A stretch of DNA of 64,000 bases from NCBI RefSeq assembly GCF_000430685.1, contig NZ_AUMM01000011.1, positions 1-64,000 of the forward strand. The letters run 5' to 3'. This document shows positions 54,285 to 62,350 of this stretch, piece by piece. The DNA is from Tuberibacillus calidus DSM 17572. GTDB taxonomy: Bacteria > Bacillota > Bacilli > Bacillales > Sporolactobacillaceae. The position numbers were made by a program, and so were the translations under genes. Position 1 is the stretch's first letter. Each line of letters begins with the position of its first letter. Below the pieces are notes generated by a model. That model saw nothing but the letters and a program-made list of their open reading frames with translations, was not told where the DNA came from and did not search any database.

Positions 54285-54755
54285 TTAATGATCGAGCTCT
54301 AATTGATAATAATTCCCCTGATAAAAAGTCAGGGGGTTTTGGCTATCATTAAGGCGAATCTCATCAACTTTTCCTAAGAATAACGTATGGTCGCCCGCGA
54401 CAATCGCTTTTTCCGTTGTACAAGCAAATTGGGCTAATGAACCTGCGATCACTGGTAGGCCAGACACCCAATCAAAACGAATCGTCTCTTTCATTTTCTT
54501 CTGACCAGCAAAATGCATGGACAAATCCCGTTGGTTATCCTTTAAAATGCTGATACCAAAGCGGTTCACTTGTTTGATTTTTTCCAGCATGCGTGCCTTC
54601 TCATCAATGGCTATTAAAATCAATGGCGGTTGTAATGATACGGACATAAAGGCATTTGCGGTCATCCCATGAATGCCGTCTTCGGCTTGTGTCGTGATCA
54701 CCGTTACACCGGTCGGGAATGTGCCCATCGCCTTTCGGAACCGACGCTCATCCAT
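54285..54755 (-). CDS. Flavin reductase family protein (possible HpaC)
   Basis: A 156-residue FMN-binding split-barrel protein of the flavin reductase family: FRKAMGTFPTGVTVITTQAEDGIHGMTANAFMSVSLQPPLILIAI at the N-terminus, FGISILKDNQ, and the DHTLFLGKVDEI segment near the end. Such enzymes reduce free flavin with NAD(P)H for two-component monooxygenases. The only flavin-dependent monooxygenase seen in the window is the HpaB-type gene 47 kb away, so a partnership is possible but unproven. ATG at 54755 follows GAAGGAGG. Confidence 0.88.
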   Translation of the reverse strand: MDERRFRKAMGTFPTGVTVITTQAEDGIHGMTANAFMSVSLQPPLILIAIDEKARMLEKIKQVNRFGISILKDNQRDLSMHFAGQKKMKETIRFDWVSGLPVIAGSLAQFACTTEKAIVAGDHTLFLGKVDEIRLNDSQNPLTFYQGNYYQLELDH

Positions 54756-54823
54756 TCGGGTCCCTCCTTCATCATGAACCCTTCTTATTACAGTCTATGC
54801 TCCGAAAGATCAATGGGAACTTC

Positions 54824-54862
54824 CATAAAAAAAGCGAGGTTGACTCCCATTGCGGAGCAACC
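54824..54862 (-). terminator. Terminator after the HPr gene
   Basis: GGTTGACTCC and GGAGCAACC form a stem with one bulge around CATTGC. The minus strand continues with a T-run (54824-54830). Confidence 0.6.
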
Positions 54863-54876
54863 CCGTTGAAGCAAAA

Positions 54877-55143
54877 CTATTCGCCAAGATTTTCTTTTTT
54901 CAATGTTTCGGTAATGCCTTCCATCGCTTCTTTTTCATCATTGCCTTCAGCAGTAATTTCAATTTCTGCCCCTTTAGCGATGCCTAAAGACATGACACCC
55001 ATAATGGACTTCAAATTGACGGTTTTCCCGGCATAGTGAAGATTGATGTCTGATTGGTATTGATTGGCGGCATTAACCAACAAAGTTGCCGGCCGAGCAT
55101 GAAGGCCGGTATCAGCGGTAATGGTAAATTGTCTTTTTTCCAT
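54877..55143 (-). CDS. ptsH: Phosphocarrier protein HPr
   Basis: An 88-residue phosphocarrier of the sugar phosphotransferase system. His15, phosphorylated by enzyme I, is in [11 protein letters not shown]. Ser46, the HPr-kinase site, is in [12 protein letters not shown]. Both are present, so it can serve in PTS transport and as a CcpA co-repressor; Crh, which lacks His15, is excluded. ATG at 55143 follows AAAGGAATGG; the frame extends to 55239 through the end of nagR. It is the last gene of the nagA-nagB-nagR cluster, not next to ptsI as is usual. Confidence 0.93.
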   Translation of the reverse strand: MEKRQFTITADTGLHARPATLLVNAANQYQSDINLHYAGKTVNLKSIMGVMSLGIAKGAEIEITAEGNDEKEAMEGITETLKKENLGE

Positions 55144-55163
55144 ATGTACCCATTCCTTTCCTT

Positions 55164-55901
55164 TTACCCCCGGTGATGGCCCCGGGTCATTGTAATCACA
55201 TATTTGTAACGGTCGGCGCGATAGGCCGATTTTACCCATTCCAAAGTTTGACCGTTTTCGAGGAAGGTTTGCCGATGAATGAGCAAAATGGGCGAACCTT
55301 TTTTCAAATGCAAGTGCTCCATTTCATCTTTCCCCGCAACGGCCGCTTCAATGACTTGATGGGCGTGAGAAATTTTCGCTTGAATTTTCTCCTCTATATA
55401 AGAATACAAGGATTTTTTGATAATGTCACTAGTTAAGCCTTGAACAAGTTGGGCCGGCAAGTATGTCCATTCAAGAGAGATCGGTTGCTCATCGGCTAGG
55501 CGAACTCTTTGTATTTCATATACCGGTTCATTTAACTCGATGTTAAGCTTTTCAGCGAGAAAGGCATCGCTTGCCTTTACCGAGAAATGCAGTAAACGTG
55601 ATCCCGGCACGAGCCCCCGCCTTTTCATATCCTCGGAAAAACTTGTTAAACTTTGCAGCGGCTGTTCAATTTGAGGTTCAGAAACAAACGTGCCTTTCCC
55701 TTTTTGCCGATATAAAAAGCCCTCATTCACTAAATTCATGACGGCTTGTCTGACCGTCATTCGGCTCACCTGAAACTGTTCACTCAATTCCCTTTCTGAG
55801 GGGATCGCCTCACCCGGTTTGAGTTGTCTATTTTCCACTAATTCTTTAATATACGATTGAATTTGATAATAAATGGGAACCGGTGAGCGTTTGTCAATCA
55901 T
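55164..55901 (-). CDS. nagR: GntR/HutC-family regulator of N-acetylglucosamine use
   Basis: A 245-residue repressor. The N-terminal winged helix (residues ~5-72) contains [40 protein letters not shown]. The C-terminal UTRA-type effector domain follows ([25 protein letters not shown] and [12 protein letters not shown]). It resembles B. subtilis NagR/YvoA, which senses glucosamine-6-phosphate derivatives. It starts 4 bases after nagB ends, with GGAGAG upstream. A TGTCTA-N6-TAGACA palindrome in front of nagA is a likely operator. Confidence 0.92.
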   Translation of the reverse strand: MIDKRSPVPIYYQIQSYIKELVENRQLKPGEAIPSERELSEQFQVSRMTVRQAVMNLVNEGFLYRQKGKGTFVSEPQIEQPLQSLTSFSEDMKRRGLVPGSRLLHFSVKASDAFLAEKLNIELNEPVYEIQRVRLADEQPISLEWTYLPAQLVQGLTSDIIKKSLYSYIEEKIQAKISHAHQVIEAAVAGKDEMEHLHLKKGSPILLIHRQTFLENGQTLEWVKSAYRADRYKYVITMTRGHHRG

Positions 55902-55905
55902 CGCA

Positions 55906-56652
55906 TTAGGCTCTCCTTCCAAGATAAACCATCGAGAGGGCATCCTCATCAGCGATGACGGTGACATTTCTATGTTGATGTAAAGAAGATGCCGGAAATG
56001 CATTGGTAATCTTACTTTCGTTCAATAAACGGGCCATGGCGTCAGCTTTTGATGGACCTGAAGCAAGCAGAAGGATCGAGCGACTTTGTAAAATATTTTT
56101 TATGCCCATCGTAATCGCTTGTTTTGGCACTTCTTCCAAGGTGTTGAAAAAACGGGCATTCGCTTTTCGCGTATCTAATGTCAAGTCGACAACATGTGTC
56201 ATTACTTCAAATGACGTTCCAGGTTCATTAAATCCGATATGGCCGTTTCGACCAATCCCTAAAATTTGCAAATCGACGCCGCCCAGTTCGGTGATTAATC
56301 GATCATACCGCCGGCATTCTTCTTCAAGATCGCTTGCTAATCCATTCGGAATATAGATGTTGCGGTCAGGTATATCGATATGGTTAAAAAGTTGGTCCCG
56401 CATAAAGTAATGATAACTGTTCGGGTTGTCCTTTGCCAAGCCGACATATTCATCAAGATTCACTGTTCGGACGTGTTGATAGGATGTTCCGTTTAAGCGA
56501 TGATCTTGTATTAACGCTTTATAAGTCGACTTTGGCGTGCTTCCGGTAGCAAGGCCCAGAACAGCATCCGGTTTTTCCCGAACCAATTGAATGATGAACT
56601 GCGATGCTTTTCGTCCTAAGTCATTAAAGTCTTTCACAGGAATGATGTGCAT
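55906..56652 (-). CDS. nagB: Glucosamine-6-phosphate deaminase
   Basis: A 248-residue enzyme converting glucosamine-6-phosphate to fructose-6-phosphate and ammonia. GLATGSTPKSTYKAL, VNLDEYVGLAKDNPNSYHYFM and LGIGRNGHIGFNEPGTSF contain the phosphate loop and catalytic Asp/His/Glu residues. Length is that of the short Bacillus form without the extra allosteric tail. ATG at 56652 follows AAAAGGTG. It lies between nagA and nagR in the same transcript. Confidence 0.96.
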   Translation of the reverse strand: MHIIPVKDFNDLGRKASQFIIQLVREKPDAVLGLATGSTPKSTYKALIQDHRLNGTSYQHVRTVNLDEYVGLAKDNPNSYHYFMRDQLFNHIDIPDRNIYIPNGLASDLEEECRRYDRLITELGGVDLQILGIGRNGHIGFNEPGTSFEVMTHVVDLTLDTRKANARFFNTLEEVPKQAITMGIKNILQSRSILLLASGPSKADAMARLLNESKITNAFPASSLHQHRNVTVIADEDALSMVYLGRRA

Positions 56653-56671
56653 GATGCTTCACCTTTTGCAA

Positions 56672-57823
56672 TTAGGATGACTGTTTATAAACGATTTTTC
56701 CTCGACAAATGGTCATAACAATATCATTTTGTTCATTGAGCACGACTAAATCAGCGTCTTTGCCTTCTTTAATGCTGCCTTTTCGGTCATAGATCCCGAG
56801 TTGGACGGCCGGATTGACCGAGCCCATCTGAATGATGTCTGAGAGCTCACAACCGGTAAACGCCATCATGTTTCGGAACCCACGATCCATTTTTAAAACA
56901 CTGCCGGCAAGGGTTCCGTCGGCTAACGTTGCTTTGCCGTCGCGGACCGACACGACTTGTCCCCCCAAATCATAGGTGCCATTTTTTAAACATTTGGCAC
57001 GCATCGCATCCGTGATTAATATAATACGGTCTTTACCTTTTAAGCGATATGCGATGTTGACCGTTTCGGGACAGATATGAATGCCATCGACGATCATTTC
57101 AGCATAAAGTTCGTCATGAAGAAACGCGGCGCCAACGACACCGGGTTCGCGATGGTGAAGGCCGCTCATCCCATTAAACAAATGCGTGATATGCCGGGCA
57201 CCCGCTTCAACGGCAGCGTCAACATCTTTTTTGGTTGCAGCGGAATGTCCAATGGATGGTACGACTCCCTGTTCAGCAAGATGCTTGACAAGTTCCAATC
57301 CCCCATCAATTTCAGGGGCTAATGTCACTAATTTAATGTGGCCGCCAGACAATGCCTGAAAATGATCAAATAACGCTAAGTCGCCATCGATAATATATTG
57401 AGGCGGTTGAGCTCCCGCTTTATTTTTGTTAATAAACGGACCTTCGAGATGAACCCCAAGCATCTCGGCTCCTTCGCCTTGTTTTGCCATATAATTTTTC
57501 GCATTGATGAGAGCTTTTTCAATCGCTTCCGGCTCCTGGGTGATGGTCGTTGCTAGAAAAGCCGTTGTCCCTTCTTTCGGCAAAACCGCTGCCATCGTGG
57601 CAAGTGCGTCCCAAGTTGCATCCATCGTGTCGGCACCGTCAGCCCCATGAATGTGGACATCAATCATGCCGGGGATGAGTTTATAGGTTTCAGGGAATCG
57701 TAACCCTTCATCCCTGTCGCCCTCCCCCTGACGGATTGTTTTTATTTTGCCATTTTCAATTTCAAGTAAACCGTTCTCGACGACACCATTTTCAGCATAA
57801 ATGGTAAGACCTTTAATCCACAT
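56672..57823 (-). CDS. nagA: N-acetylglucosamine-6-phosphate deacetylase
   Basis: A 383-residue amidohydrolase that removes acetate from GlcNAc-6-phosphate. Metal-site motifs: PGMIDVHIHGADGADTMDA, HLEGPFINKNKAGAQP, SIGHSAATKKD (His), THLFNGMSGLHHREPGVVG and the catalytic Asp in ILITDAMRAK. ATG at 57823 fits the AAGGAAGG site; the frame extends to 57850. First gene of the nag cluster. The usual HLFNAM motif reads HLFNGM here, a minor change. Confidence 0.94.
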   Translation of the reverse strand: MWIKGLTIYAENGVVENGLLEIENGKIKTIRQGEGDRDEGLRFPETYKLIPGMIDVHIHGADGADTMDATWDALATMAAVLPKEGTTAFLATTITQEPEAIEKALINAKNYMAKQGEGAEMLGVHLEGPFINKNKAGAQPPQYIIDGDLALFDHFQALSGGHIKLVTLAPEIDGGLELVKHLAEQGVVPSIGHSAATKKDVDAAVEAGARHITHLFNGMSGLHHREPGVVGAAFLHDELYAEMIVDGIHICPETVNIAYRLKGKDRIILITDAMRAKCLKNGTYDLGGQVVSVRDGKATLADGTLAGSVLKMDRGFRNMMAFTGCELSDIIQMGSVNPAVQLGIYDRKGSIKEGKDADLVVLNEQNDIVMTICRGKIVYKQSS

Positions 57824-57871
57824 ATGACTCGCCTTCCTTTTCATTCCCATTTTAGCACCATGATGTTTAGA

Positions 57872-57889
57872 TGTCTATACATTTAGACA
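57872..57889 (-). promoter_or_regulatory. Candidate NagR operator
   Basis: TGTCTA (57872-57877) and TAGACA (57884-57889) form a palindrome containing GTCTA/TAGAC halves like those bound by NagR/DasR-type GntR repressors. It sits about 50 bases upstream of the nagA start and overlaps a possible -10 element (TATAGA on the minus strand). Confidence 0.6.
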
Positions 57890-57958
57890 ACATCCGATTC
57901 CCAAAGTTTGAAAGCCCATTGGAACGGTTGGCATTTCTTTAGCTTGCGTAAATAAAGA

Positions 57959-57995
57959 AAAACACTCAATGATGGATCATCGAGTGTTCTTTTTT
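57959..57995 (-). terminator. Terminator at the end of the GNAT gene
   Basis: ACACTC and GAGTGT enclose AATGATGGATCATC. T-rich runs occur on the 3' side of either strand. It overlaps the stop of the minus-strand gene. Confidence 0.7.
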
Positions 57996-58571
57996 GTTTA
58001 GAAAAAGTTTCTCTTTAAGGAGGTGCCGCTGTTCTTCCCATTCTTCCCTTAAGATACCGTAGCGAATGGAATCATAATATTCACCGTTATATAAGCGACA
58101 TTTTCTGATGCGCGCTTCTAGCATCATGCCAAGCTTCTCACCGACGCGCATCATGCGTTTATTACCGGACCAAGTGGTAAAACCGCAGCGAACGATCGGT
58201 TTTGTTTTAAAAAGATGGTCCACCCACAAAAACATTGCTTCTGTGCCGTAGCCGCCATTCCAAAAATCCGGCTGATAAATCACAATACCAACCTCCAACC
58301 AATTGGAAGGTTGATGTTCCCAATAATAGGTCACAAGTCCAATCAATTGGTGGTCCGTATAAATGAGATACCGATTGCCTTCATCCAAATCGCTTTGCCA
58401 TTGATGGCGAAAACTGCGAAATGACGGCTTATGATATGGAAAGTATGGAGCATCCCATTTTTTCCATTCGGGAATGTCACCATTTTTGGTATGCATCAAT
58501 TCATATAAAAGCGGTATTTCCTGTTTGGTCAGCGGTTTCAAGGCCACTTTTACACCTTGAATCAAGGCCAT
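57966..58571 (-). CDS. GNAT-family N-acetyltransferase
   Basis: A 201-residue acetyltransferase: VKVALKPLTKQEIPLLYELM at the N-terminus, HQLIGLVTYYW, WLEVGIVIYQPDFWNGGYGTEAMFLWVDHLF (acetyl-CoA loop with G.G) and RVGEKLGMMLEARIRKCR. It has the RimJ/RimL-type layout of the family. Target unknown. ATG at 58571 is preceded by AAGGA at 9 bases; the longer frame to 58595 has no site. Confidence 0.85.
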   Translation of the reverse strand: MALIQGVKVALKPLTKQEIPLLYELMHTKNGDIPEWKKWDAPYFPYHKPSFRSFRHQWQSDLDEGNRYLIYTDHQLIGLVTYYWEHQPSNWLEVGIVIYQPDFWNGGYGTEAMFLWVDHLFKTKPIVRCGFTTWSGNKRMMRVGEKLGMMLEARIRKCRLYNGEYYDSIRYGILREEWEEQRHLLKEKLFLNKKEHSMIHH

Positions 58572-58844
58572 TCCCCCATTCCTTCGTTTTTTCACTTCAT
58601 CAAGGTCGCATAACAGCGATGACTCCGCCTGGGCAATGCAAGCTTGCCCGAGTCGATATTCTTTTAGCAGAACAAAGTTTCCTCTATTCTATCATATTTT
58701 AATTACAGAAATAATGAGAAAGCTGACGATAAGATGGTATTTCCGTTACATATTGATTAAAAACGATGTGGTAAGGTCAAAAATTATGGTTATTTGCCGA
58801 AAGCAGAATATGTAAAGAGACGAAAACAACTTAGGAGGCGTATT

Positions 58845-59840
58845 ATGAAAGCGCGTGAAGCCTTTTTCGACAATGCCCGGTTCTTCCTCATTCTTTTCGT
58901 CGTCTTTGGCCACTTAATTAGTCCGATAAAAGGCGATAGCGCACTGCTTTCGGGTCTATACAAATTTATTTATTTCTTTCATATGCCTGCGTTTATCTTG
59001 ATTTCCGGTTATTTTTCAAAAGGATTTAATCGTCCGGGTTATTTAAAAAAAGTATTTGTGAAAACCATACTTCCCTATGCGTTGTTTCAACTGATCTATT
59101 GTATCTTCTATTACGTCACCGGATATGAAGATGATTTCACGTTAACATTATTAGATCCCCATTGGACGCTTTGGTTTTTAATGAGCTTATTTTTCTGGAA
59201 TCTTTTATTAAAATTGATGGCGCATCTCCCTTACGCCTTGCCGTTAGCCATCATTATGGGTATAGCCATCGGTTATGTGCCCTTCTTTGGCTCATACCTC
59301 AGCATTGACCGGACATTTGTCTTTTTCCCCATGTTTTTAATGGGTTACTATATGAAACCGGAGCACTTTACTCTGCTTAGAACACACTTTTCAAGAACGC
59401 TATCACTGACATTTTTAGCGATCATGTTTATCATCACGTTGTTTTTTATCCCGGATTCATTTAAAGATTGGTTACTTGCTAGCCACTCTTATGTCGATAT
59501 GGGGTATGAAGGCTTAAGCGCAGCGGGCATGAGAATGTTAAGTTATGTCGGCATGTTTTCAATGACGTATTGTTTCTTATCCGTTGTTCCATCGGAGCAT
59601 TTTCGATTTACCAAAATTGGTTCAAGAACCCTTTATATCTATCTTTTGCACGGTTTCTTAGTCAAGCTGATTGGTTTAACCGATGCATATAACAGCATCG
59701 ATGAATTCTACCAATACACTCTTCTTTTGATTGTCTCTGTTTTCATTTGTTTCGTGCTTGGAAGCCAGTTTGTGCAGAAAATCACAAAACCGATTATTGA
59801 GTTTAAACTTCCCATTCGTAGGCATTCGATGAACTATTAA
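58845..59840 (+). CDS. Membrane acyltransferase, acyltransferase-3/OafA type
   Basis: A 331-residue integral membrane protein with about ten helices. It begins FFDNARFFLILFVVFGHL, containing the conserved Arg and His of acyltransferase-3 enzymes, followed by FFHMPAFILISGYFSK and HWTLWFLMSLFFW. Such proteins O-acylate sugars or other surface molecules from acyl-CoA. The FDN.R.FL start and short length resemble the YkcB/fucose-4-O-acetylase-like group; the acceptor is unknown. ATG at 58845 is 6 bases after GGAGG. Confidence 0.86.
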   Translation: MKAREAFFDNARFFLILFVVFGHLISPIKGDSALLSGLYKFIYFFHMPAFILISGYFSKGFNRPGYLKKVFVKTILPYALFQLIYCIFYYVTGYEDDFTLTLLDPHWTLWFLMSLFFWNLLLKLMAHLPYALPLAIIMGIAIGYVPFFGSYLSIDRTFVFFPMFLMGYYMKPEHFTLLRTHFSRTLSLTFLAIMFIITLFFIPDSFKDWLLASHSYVDMGYEGLSAAGMRMLSYVGMFSMTYCFLSVVPSEHFRFTKIGSRTLYIYLLHGFLVKLIGLTDAYNSIDEFYQYTLLLIVSVFICFVLGSQFVQKITKPIIEFKLPIRRHSMNY

Positions 59841-60134
59841 AGGTCTCATACAAATCACCTAACTCTTTTGGGTCTGTCTTCTGCCAAAGTTGATATTAAC
59901 AAAGTTCGATTGACGAACGGTGATATCATATTGGAGGGGATCGACCCTAAATTTTTTCCAACCTTCTTGACGAAGAATTCCTCAATATGTATAGTTAACG
60001 AATAGGTTTACATAATGTTTTTATGGGTAATACATACTTATTTGGGCACTTATTTACTCACCCGTCCGCAAACGACGACATAATTTATTAGGGAAATGGT
60101 TTAGTCCAAAAGCTTGATGTAAAGGAGAATTGAC

Positions 60135-60320
60135 ATGTATCCAGATGAAAGACAGCACTGGGGCCACCATGGCGGTTGGGGCCCCGGAGGTTGGGGTCAT
60201 CATGGCTATTGGGGACATCACGGCTGGTATGGGCATCATCACCCACATTACGGATATCACCATCCACATCCTTATCATCCAGTCGTTTATCACCCCTATT
60301 ATCACCATTATTATTATTAA
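60135..60320 (+). CDS. His/Gly/Tyr-rich 61-residue protein
   Basis: A tiny protein with 18 His, 12 Gly, 12 Tyr and several Trp among 61 residues, built from repeats such as GHHG, WGHHG and HPYHP and ending in YYHHYYY. A clear AAAGGAGAA site precedes the ATG and a hairpin follows the stop. Two other frames are also open across this stretch because of the repeats, but only this one has the ribosome-binding site. Composition suggests metal binding or a structural (spore coat-like) peptide; no family is recognised and the role is inference. Confidence 0.72.
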   Translation: MYPDERQHWGHHGGWGPGGWGHHGYWGHHGWYGHHHPHYGYHHPHPYHPVVYHPYYHHYYY

Positions 60321-60329
60321 GAGGAAACA

Positions 60330-60357
60330 GGCTGACACGCACCGCGCGCGTCAGCCC
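60330..60357 (+). terminator. Hairpin after the His-rich gene
   Basis: GGCTGACACGC (60330-60340) pairs with GCGCGTCAGCC (60346-60356) with one wobble. Only a weak T-run follows (TTAGTTTT). Confidence 0.55.
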
Positions 60358-60377
60358 CTTAGTTTTGATCGACTTAT

Positions 60378-60406
60378 TTGGAAATCGAAAGCCATTCAAG
60401 TATACT
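60378..60406 (+). promoter_or_regulatory. Promoter of the tRNA-Sec gene
   Basis: TTGGAA (60378-60383) and TATACT (60401-60406) are 17 bases apart and end 19 bases before the tRNA, so the start site would be close to the mature 5' end. Confidence 0.7.
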
Positions 60407-60425
60407 TGGCAATGGTTAGATTTAT

Positions 60426-60522
60426 GGGGCTGGGTGTTCGGCTGGTGCCGACCAAGGTCTTCAAAACCTCTCGGGGGGCGCGTGACGTCTCCGGTGGGTT
60501 CGATTCCCACACAGTCCCGCCA
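60426..60522 (+). tRNA. selC: tRNA-Sec (anticodon UCA)
   Basis: A 97-base tRNA with encoded CCA end. It has a long acceptor stem (GGGGCTG with CAGTCCC), a D-arm stem TCGGC/GCCGA, the anticodon loop CTTCAAA with UCA at 60461-60463, a long variable arm (CGGGGGGCG...CGTCTCCG), a T arm GTGGG/CCCAC around TTCGATT, and discriminator G. Length, extended acceptor and long variable arm are those of selenocysteine tRNA. It is about 9 kb from selB, in the same window as selA and selD. Confidence 0.95.
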
Positions 60523-60704
60523 ACTATTTTGCAGCAAATGAATTAACCCTTAAATTTCTTTAAAAGTGAAAAGCCATTCGTGTTGTTAGGATGTCCATCA
60601 AGTTTTATGAAAAAGCATCATTGATGATTTTTTATACATAATTTGCGGGATAAGCGGTCATCCTAGAAAATGTCTCTAAGCTATCTGAAAAGAGGAGGCT
60701 AAGC

Positions 60705-61010
60705 ATGACAGTTCAACAGAATGCGGCGTTTTTGCAGCAGGCGCAAAACGCGGTTCTTCAAGCGCAGAAAGCTCTCCAGCTCGCACAAATGAGCGGCATC
60801 CCGCAGCAAATCCAACAAGCGCAGCAACAATACCAGCAAGCCCAGCAATTGTTACAACAAGCTCAAGGAGAAGCGCAAGCTCAAAATGCCGAGCTTTATC
60901 AACAAGCCCAGCAACAATTGCAAAATGCTCAACAGGCACTACAGCAAGCCCAACAGCTTGCGGCAAATTCCACGCAGGCGCAAATACAACCGCAAAATCC
61001 GACGCAATAA
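60705..61010 (+). CDS. Gln/Ala-rich coiled-coil small protein
   Basis: A 101-residue protein, about 40 percent Gln, with Ala as the next most common residue. From residue 8 to 90 it is a continuous helix with repeats of the AQQ.LQQAQ type (for example YQQAQQLLQQAQ and AQQQLQNAQQALQQAQQ), broken once at SGIPQQ. No signal peptide or membrane helix. ATG follows AAGAGGAGG. It resembles the protein at 24011-24301 and may be a paralogue. It lies between tRNA-Sec and tRNA-Gln. Role unknown. Confidence 0.75.
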   Translation: MTVQQNAAFLQQAQNAVLQAQKALQLAQMSGIPQQIQQAQQQYQQAQQLLQQAQGEAQAQNAELYQQAQQQLQNAQQALQQAQQLAANSTQAQIQPQNPTQ

Positions 61011-61110
61011 TGCTTATGTTAAGAGGCTCACATTGTGTCAGGTGTATGGCGGCATGAACACACGTCAGCTTCCTACGCCAGATCGTAAAATTCCTATCTC
61101 AATCCGTGAT

Positions 61111-61185
61111 TGGGCCATAGCCAAGCGGTAAGGCAATGGACTTTGACTCCATGATGCGCTGGTTCGAATCCAGCTGGCCCAGCCA
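61111..61185 (+). tRNA. tRNA-Gln (anticodon UUG)
   Basis: A 75-base cloverleaf with encoded CCA: acceptor TGGGCCA with TGGCCCA, D-arm AGCCAAGCGGTAAGGC, anticodon loop CTTTGAC with UUG at 61143-61145, and T arm GCTGGTTCGAATCCAGC. A hairpin terminator follows at 61195-61240. It stands alone. Confidence 0.97.
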
Positions 61186-61194
61186 CCCATACAT

Positions 61195-61240
61195 AAAGGG
61201 GCACCCCCGTGTTAAACGGCGGCGTGACCCTTTCATTTTT
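61195..61240 (+). terminator. Terminator after tRNA-Gln
   Basis: AAAGGGGCAC (61195-61204) pairs with GTGACCCTTT (61224-61233) with one bulge, followed by CATTTTTG. Confidence 0.7.
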
Positions 61241-61312
61241 GTTTTAGGCTTGTACTCGTCTTTTTTATGAGACTATAATAAAAATTAAAAGTGGGTTACG
61301 GAGAAAAACGGG

Positions 61313-61744
61313 GTGGAACAATTGTCTCCATGGTTTATGTGGTTCATTGTTTTTTGGGGTGCGGTTTTAATCTTCTTAATGGCCATCGGCGGGTTTTTTA
61401 TGTTCCGAAAATTCCTCAAGAGCCTGCCGAAAGCTGACGGCAAATCGATCTTGGATTGGCAAAATTATTACATTGAACAAACACGGCATCTTTGGAGCGA
61501 GGAACAACGGCAATTTTTAGATGAGCTCGTCGCCCCTGTTCCCCCGCTTTTCAGAGATGTCGCAAAGCAAAAAATTGCCGGTAAAATCGGGGAATTGGCC
61601 TACAAACGAAATGCAAAAACGCTGACCGAAGCCCTCATTATCGAAGGGTATATCAAAGCTACCCCAAAAAAGGATCATAAATTTTTAAGAAAAACGTTAA
61701 TCAAACATAACGTGGATTTGACGCCATATGAACATTTCTTTTAA
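61313..61744 (+). CDS. DUF2621 family protein (YneK-like)
   Basis: A 143-residue protein with one N-terminal membrane helix (residues ~8-32, FMWFIVFWGAVLIFLMAIGGFF) and a cytosolic domain (KADGKSILDWQNYYIEQTRHLW, LDELVAPVPPLFRDVAKQKIAGKIGELA). This matches DUF2621 proteins such as B. subtilis YneK, which also sits beside ccdC. GTG at 61313 has GGAG 9 bases upstream. Function unknown. The convergent ccdC gene shares its terminator. Confidence 0.83.
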   Translation: MEQLSPWFMWFIVFWGAVLIFLMAIGGFFMFRKFLKSLPKADGKSILDWQNYYIEQTRHLWSEEQRQFLDELVAPVPPLFRDVAKQKIAGKIGELAYKRNAKTLTEALIIEGYIKATPKKDHKFLRKTLIKHNVDLTPYEHFF

Positions 61745-61746
61745 AA

Positions 61747-61803
61747 AACGGTTGTCTTTCGCTCAGGGGCTTTTAAACCCCTGACGCGCGAGACAACCGT
61801 TTA
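61747..61803. terminator. Bidirectional terminator between the DUF2621 gene and ccdC
   Basis: AACGGTTGTCT..CAGGGG pairs with CCCCTG..AGACAACCGTT in a long interrupted stem around CTTTTAAA. Confidence 0.85.
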
Positions 61804-62283
61804 TTATGTCGTAATAGGATTTTCGGTTTTCTTAAGCAGGCGTTTATACATGATGTACATTGCCACCCGCCACGGCAAGATCATGCCGAAAGCAAGTGTG
61901 AAAAATAACCCCGCGGTTTGGCCTAGATGAATTTCTTGTTCCAAAAAGATTTTTATTACGGTTCGTACGATTAAAAGACCAATCAAAATGAATATAAAAG
62001 CCTTGGAACGCTTAAGATAGATTTTTCCGTCAATGACTTGAAACTTAGAGGTTTTGATGAGTAGCACGGAAAAAATCATGCCGACAAGAAACGCTTCAAT
62101 GAGCTCGATCATGGGCACACGCGTTTCAGGGGCGAGAAACATCAAAAAACCCGTCGACATAAATATTGGAGGCAATAAAATTTTTTTCGCATTTGTTGGT
62201 TTATTAGACGCTTTTAGACGTACAAAAATAACCGTTGCGGCAAAAACGACACCGATTAACAAACTGATCACTTGCATCCACAT
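61804..62283 (-). CDS. ccdC: CcdC-like membrane protein
   Basis: A 159-residue membrane protein with four to five helices and few loops (VISLLIGVVFAATVIFVRL, then PIFMSTGFLMFLAPETRVP, EAFLVGMIFSVLLIKTS, IFILIGLLIVRTVIKIF and LFFTLAFGMILPWRVAMY). It resembles the CcdC family, whose B. subtilis gene lies between ccdB and yneK and is linked to cytochrome c biogenesis by position only. ATG at 62283 suits the AAAGAGGG site; the open frame extends to 62304. Confidence 0.8.
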   Translation of the reverse strand: MWMQVISLLIGVVFAATVIFVRLKASNKPTNAKKILLPPIFMSTGFLMFLAPETRVPMIELIEAFLVGMIFSVLLIKTSKFQVIDGKIYLKRSKAFIFILIGLLIVRTVIKIFLEQEIHLGQTAGLFFTLAFGMILPWRVAMYIMYKRLLKKTENPITT

Positions 62284-62350
62284 ATTAATGACCCTCTTTA
62301 ACAAGATGAAAATATAACCTGCTGAAGATATTCAATGGGAGCAGGACATT

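Noticed and set aside
60130-60546. Longer frames across the His-rich gene and tRNA-Sec
   Set aside because: They exist because of repeat composition, lack ribosome-binding sites and read through the tRNA. The 60135-60320 frame has a clear site.
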